Positions 61,869 to 64,000 of a stretch of 64,000 nt of DNA are shown piece after piece. The notes below the pieces were generated by a model. That model was not told the origin of the DNA. It saw only the letters and a list, made by a program, of their open reading frames with translations, and made no database searches. Location: the NCBI GenBank assembly GCA_965247915.1, contig OZ252048.1, positions 434,001 to 498,000 on the forward strand, read 5' to 3'. Source of the DNA: JAKZRT01 sp965247915 (GTDB taxonomy: Bacteria; Pseudomonadota; Alphaproteobacteria; Rhodobacterales; Rhodobacteraceae). The position numbers and the translations under genes were made by a program. Each line of letters starts with the position of its first letter. Within the stretch, counting starts at the first letter, position 1.

Positions 61869-63236
61869 ATGACCGACCAACTTTGGGGCACGCTGCGCGA
61901 AGAATTGAAATCGACCTTGGGTCGGAACAATTTTACAACTTGGATCGAGCCGCTTGAACTGACCGATCTGAAAGGCGGCGTGGCCACCTTTCGAGCACCG
62001 TCCAGCTTTGTGGGCAATTGGGTCGAGCGCAATTTTGCCGAACACATCCGGTCGCTTCTGGAAGAGAACGGCTCGCCTGTTGATCGCCTTGAATTCGCTG
62101 TCGAAAAACCGTCCTCGCCCGCCGCGATACCATCCAAATCAAGCCCCAACTCCGGTGCCAGAATGAAACGCGCGCCGCAACCCGAACCCGCCGACAACCT
62201 TGGCGCGCCGCTGGATGCACGATTTTCGTTCGAAAGATTTGTGGTCGGCAAGCCGAACGAACTGGCTTATGCCGCCGCGCGCCGTGTCGCCGAAGGCGGA
62301 CCAACGACCTTTAATCCCCTCTTTCTTTACGGCGGCGTTGGCCTTGGCAAGACCCATCTGATGCACGCCATTGCCTGGGAACTTCGAAACAAACATTCCC
62401 GGCTGCGCGTGGTGTACCTCAGCGCCGAACAGTTCATGTATCGTTTTGTGCAAGCGATCCGCGACCGGCAGATGATGGATTTCAAACAACTCTTTCGCTC
62501 GGTCGACCTGTTGATGGTCGACGATGTGCAGTTCATCGCCGGCAAAGACAGCACCCAGGAAGAATTTTTCCACACGTTCAATGCGCTGGTCGACCAGAAC
62601 AAACAAATCATCATTTCCGCCGACCGCGCCCCGGGCGAGATTAAGGATCTGGAAGACCGGATCAGGTCGCGCCTGCAAAGCGGGCTGATCGTCGATCTGC
62701 ACCCGACCGATTACGAGCTTCGGCTTGGCATCCTGCAAACCAAGGTCAACCAGTATCGCAACGAATACCCCAATCTGGTGCTGGCCGACGGCGTGCTGGA
62801 GTTTCTGGCGCACCGTATTTCGACTAATGTTCGCGTACTGGAAGGCGCGCTGATGCGGCTCTTCGCCTTTGCCTCGCTGGTGGGGCGCGAGATCACGCTG
62901 GAACTGGCGCAGGATTGTCTGGCCGACATTCTGCGCGCCTCGGACCGCAAAGTCACTATAGAGGAAATTCAGCGCAAGGTCGGCGAACACTACAACATCC
63001 GGCTTTCCGACATCATCGGCCCCAAGCGCGTGCGCACCATCGCGCGGCCCCGGCAGATTGCGATGTATCTTTCCAAACAACTGACGTCGCGGTCGCTGCC
63101 CGAGATCGGACGGCGGTTCGGCGGGCGCGATCACACTACGGTAATGCACGGGGTGCGCCGGATCGAAGAGCTGAAGACCCACGACAACCAGATCGCCGAA
63201 GACGTCGAGATACTGCGCCGCACGCTGGAGGCATGA
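61869..63236 (+). CDS. dnaA: Chromosomal replication initiator protein DnaA
   Basis: A 455-residue initiator. Domain I (WGTLREELKSTLGRNNFTTW), a Pro-rich linker, AAA+ domain III with Walker A GGVGLGKTHLMHAIAW and Walker B LLMVDDVQFIAGK, the ISADRAPGEI segment, and domain IV with the DNA-binding signature GGRDHTTVMHGVRRIEEL. Length is normal. It binds DnaA boxes at oriC. Its TGA overlaps the next ATG. Confidence 0.97.
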   Translation: MTDQLWGTLREELKSTLGRNNFTTWIEPLELTDLKGGVATFRAPSSFVGNWVERNFAEHIRSLLEENGSPVDRLEFAVEKPSSPAAIPSKSSPNSGARMKRAPQPEPADNLGAPLDARFSFERFVVGKPNELAYAAARRVAEGGPTTFNPLFLYGGVGLGKTHLMHAIAWELRNKHSRLRVVYLSAEQFMYRFVQAIRDRQMMDFKQLFRSVDLLMVDDVQFIAGKDSTQEEFFHTFNALVDQNKQIIISADRAPGEIKDLEDRIRSRLQSGLIVDLHPTDYELRLGILQTKVNQYRNEYPNLVLADGVLEFLAHRISTNVRVLEGALMRLFAFASLVGREITLELAQDCLADILRASDRKVTIEEIQRKVGEHYNIRLSDIIGPKRVRTIARPRQIAMYLSKQLTSRSLPEIGRRFGGRDHTTVMHGVRRIEELKTHDNQIAEDVEILRRTLEA

Positions 63237-63970
63237 CCAACCTAACCCTCTACGACCACCCCAGCTCGATCTGCAGCCAAATGGCGCGGCTGGCGCAGGT
63301 TGAAAAGGGATTGAAATTCTCCCGGCGCACCATCGACATCATGGAGGCGAACGAACAGTTCGAAGCCTGGTACGTCGCGCTGAACCCCAAGGCCGTGGTG
63401 CCGACCCTGCAAATTGGTGAGGAAGTTGTCACCGATACGATACGTATCGTCACCCGTGTTCAGGAAATGGACGGTCCTGACATTTCCGGTGATGCCACGA
63501 CCGATGGCTGGCTCGCCGACATCATGGCCCCGCATTATGGCGTGCTGATGTACGCGCCCCGGCGCGATGCCGATGGCACGGTGCCCCAGGTCGAGGCGCG
63601 CGGGCGGCTGTTGGCCGGTCTTGCCCGGGCGCGGCCCGACCTTTCCGGCCTGCTGGCCGCGCGTATCGACGGTAACCGCCGTTTCAAGGCGCTTCTGGGC
63701 GATCCGGATGGTATTGCGACCCACATTGCCGCAACCGGCGCGCTGGTCAACCGGATGGCCACTGCGTTGGCCGGTCAGGACTATTTGGCGGGGCCGGCCT
63801 ATTCTCTGGCGGACTGCTTTGCCACCGCCTGTCTGGCGCGGCTTACGATTCACGGGTTCTCTGGCTGGTGGTCGGATGGCCCGGTTGCGGAGTATTACGC
63901 GCGGATGAAAGCGCGCCCCAGCTTCGCGGTCGCCGGCGTGATCGATCAGGGCAGCGAACACGACCTCTAA
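63233..63970 (+). CDS. Glutathione S-transferase family protein
   Basis: About 245 residues from the ATG at 63233 (MTNLTLYDHPSSICSQMARL). The thioredoxin-like N-terminal domain contains NPKAVVPTLQIGEEVVTDT with the cis-Pro and glutathione contacts; the helical C-terminal domain has LAGPAYSLADCFATACLARL. It overlaps dnaA by four bases (ATGA). dnaN, the usual next gene in many relatives, is not seen before the window ends. Confidence 0.8.
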   Translation: MTNLTLYDHPSSICSQMARLAQVEKGLKFSRRTIDIMEANEQFEAWYVALNPKAVVPTLQIGEEVVTDTIRIVTRVQEMDGPDISGDATTDGWLADIMAPHYGVLMYAPRRDADGTVPQVEARGRLLAGLARARPDLSGLLAARIDGNRRFKALLGDPDGIATHIAATGALVNRMATALAGQDYLAGPAYSLADCFATACLARLTIHGFSGWWSDGPVAEYYARMKARPSFAVAGVIDQGSEHDL

Positions 63971-64000
63971 GTGTCTGATCCAAAACTAATTGAGTGATTT

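Noticed and set aside
1..64000. General reassignment of TAG to an amino acid
   Set aside because: TAG ends slyX, hisG, motB, flgI, the P450 and the HD gene at their normal family ends, and other lesion types occur in the same cluster.
1..64000. CRISPR array, tRNA or rRNA genes
   Set aside because: No regularly spaced repeats and no recognisable tRNA or rRNA sequence were found on reading both strands.

Overview
The window looks like a chromosome segment of a GC-rich alphaproteobacterium of the Rhodobacterales (Roseobacter/Rhodobacter type). The signs are an accD with the order's N-terminus, a hisS-hisZ-hisG operon, FlbT/FlaF next to flagellin, CtrA-like TTAA-N7-TTAA boxes at flagellar promoters, and the ubiB-ubiE/mutM/rpsT/dnaA block.

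Layout. 1-6.4 kb: accD start (cut by the window edge), a CPBP protease, a phenylalanine hydroxylase gene with an early stop facing its Lrp-type regulator, slyX and the his operon. 6.8-15 kb: gshB, an operon of acyl-CoA ligase, acyl-CoA dehydrogenase, alpha/beta hydrolase and a NicX-like protein, kynA and a P450. 15-20 kb: remains of a phosphonate-type dioxygenase with its HD partner, then a SauS/SauT-like pair in which an IS1595-family element has cut the ligase. 20-22 kb: a Tm-1-like protein, a cytochrome c relic and idi. 22.1-55.8 kb: a large flagellar cluster. 55.9-64 kb: a housekeeping block with ubiB, ubiE, mutM, an enoyl-CoA hydratase, rpsT, dnaA and a GST-like gene.

The main biological signal is decay of the flagellar cluster. 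The cluster is nearly complete in gene content, but many parts are broken independently: fliP (TAG), fliN (internal deletion), fliL (TAG), a large gene after motA (two TAGs, an IS5-type insertion and a frameshift), flgC (TAG and TGA), a DUF1217 gene (TAG) and fliK (frameshift at a C8 tract). The place next to flgB where fliI is expected holds an N-terminally truncated rimO. Other genes (flhA, fliR, flhB, fliF, flgE/K/L/I, flgG/F, motA/B, fliC) are still open, so loss of motility seems recent. Broken genes outside the cluster (phhA, sauT, the dioxygenase, cytochrome c, rimO) fit the same picture of a genome in reduction with active IS elements.

The most striking single item is an IS110-family element (48470-49595) inserted precisely inside a Rhodobacterales-type intergenic palindromic repeat. 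Its 5' noncoding end shows short matches expected of a bridge RNA: donor guides matching both element ends, and a left target guide matching the repeat. Other points are a palindromic repeat inserted in frame in hisZ, a compositional mosaic inside hisS, and three CtrA-like boxes. I saw no rRNA, tRNA or CRISPR array.
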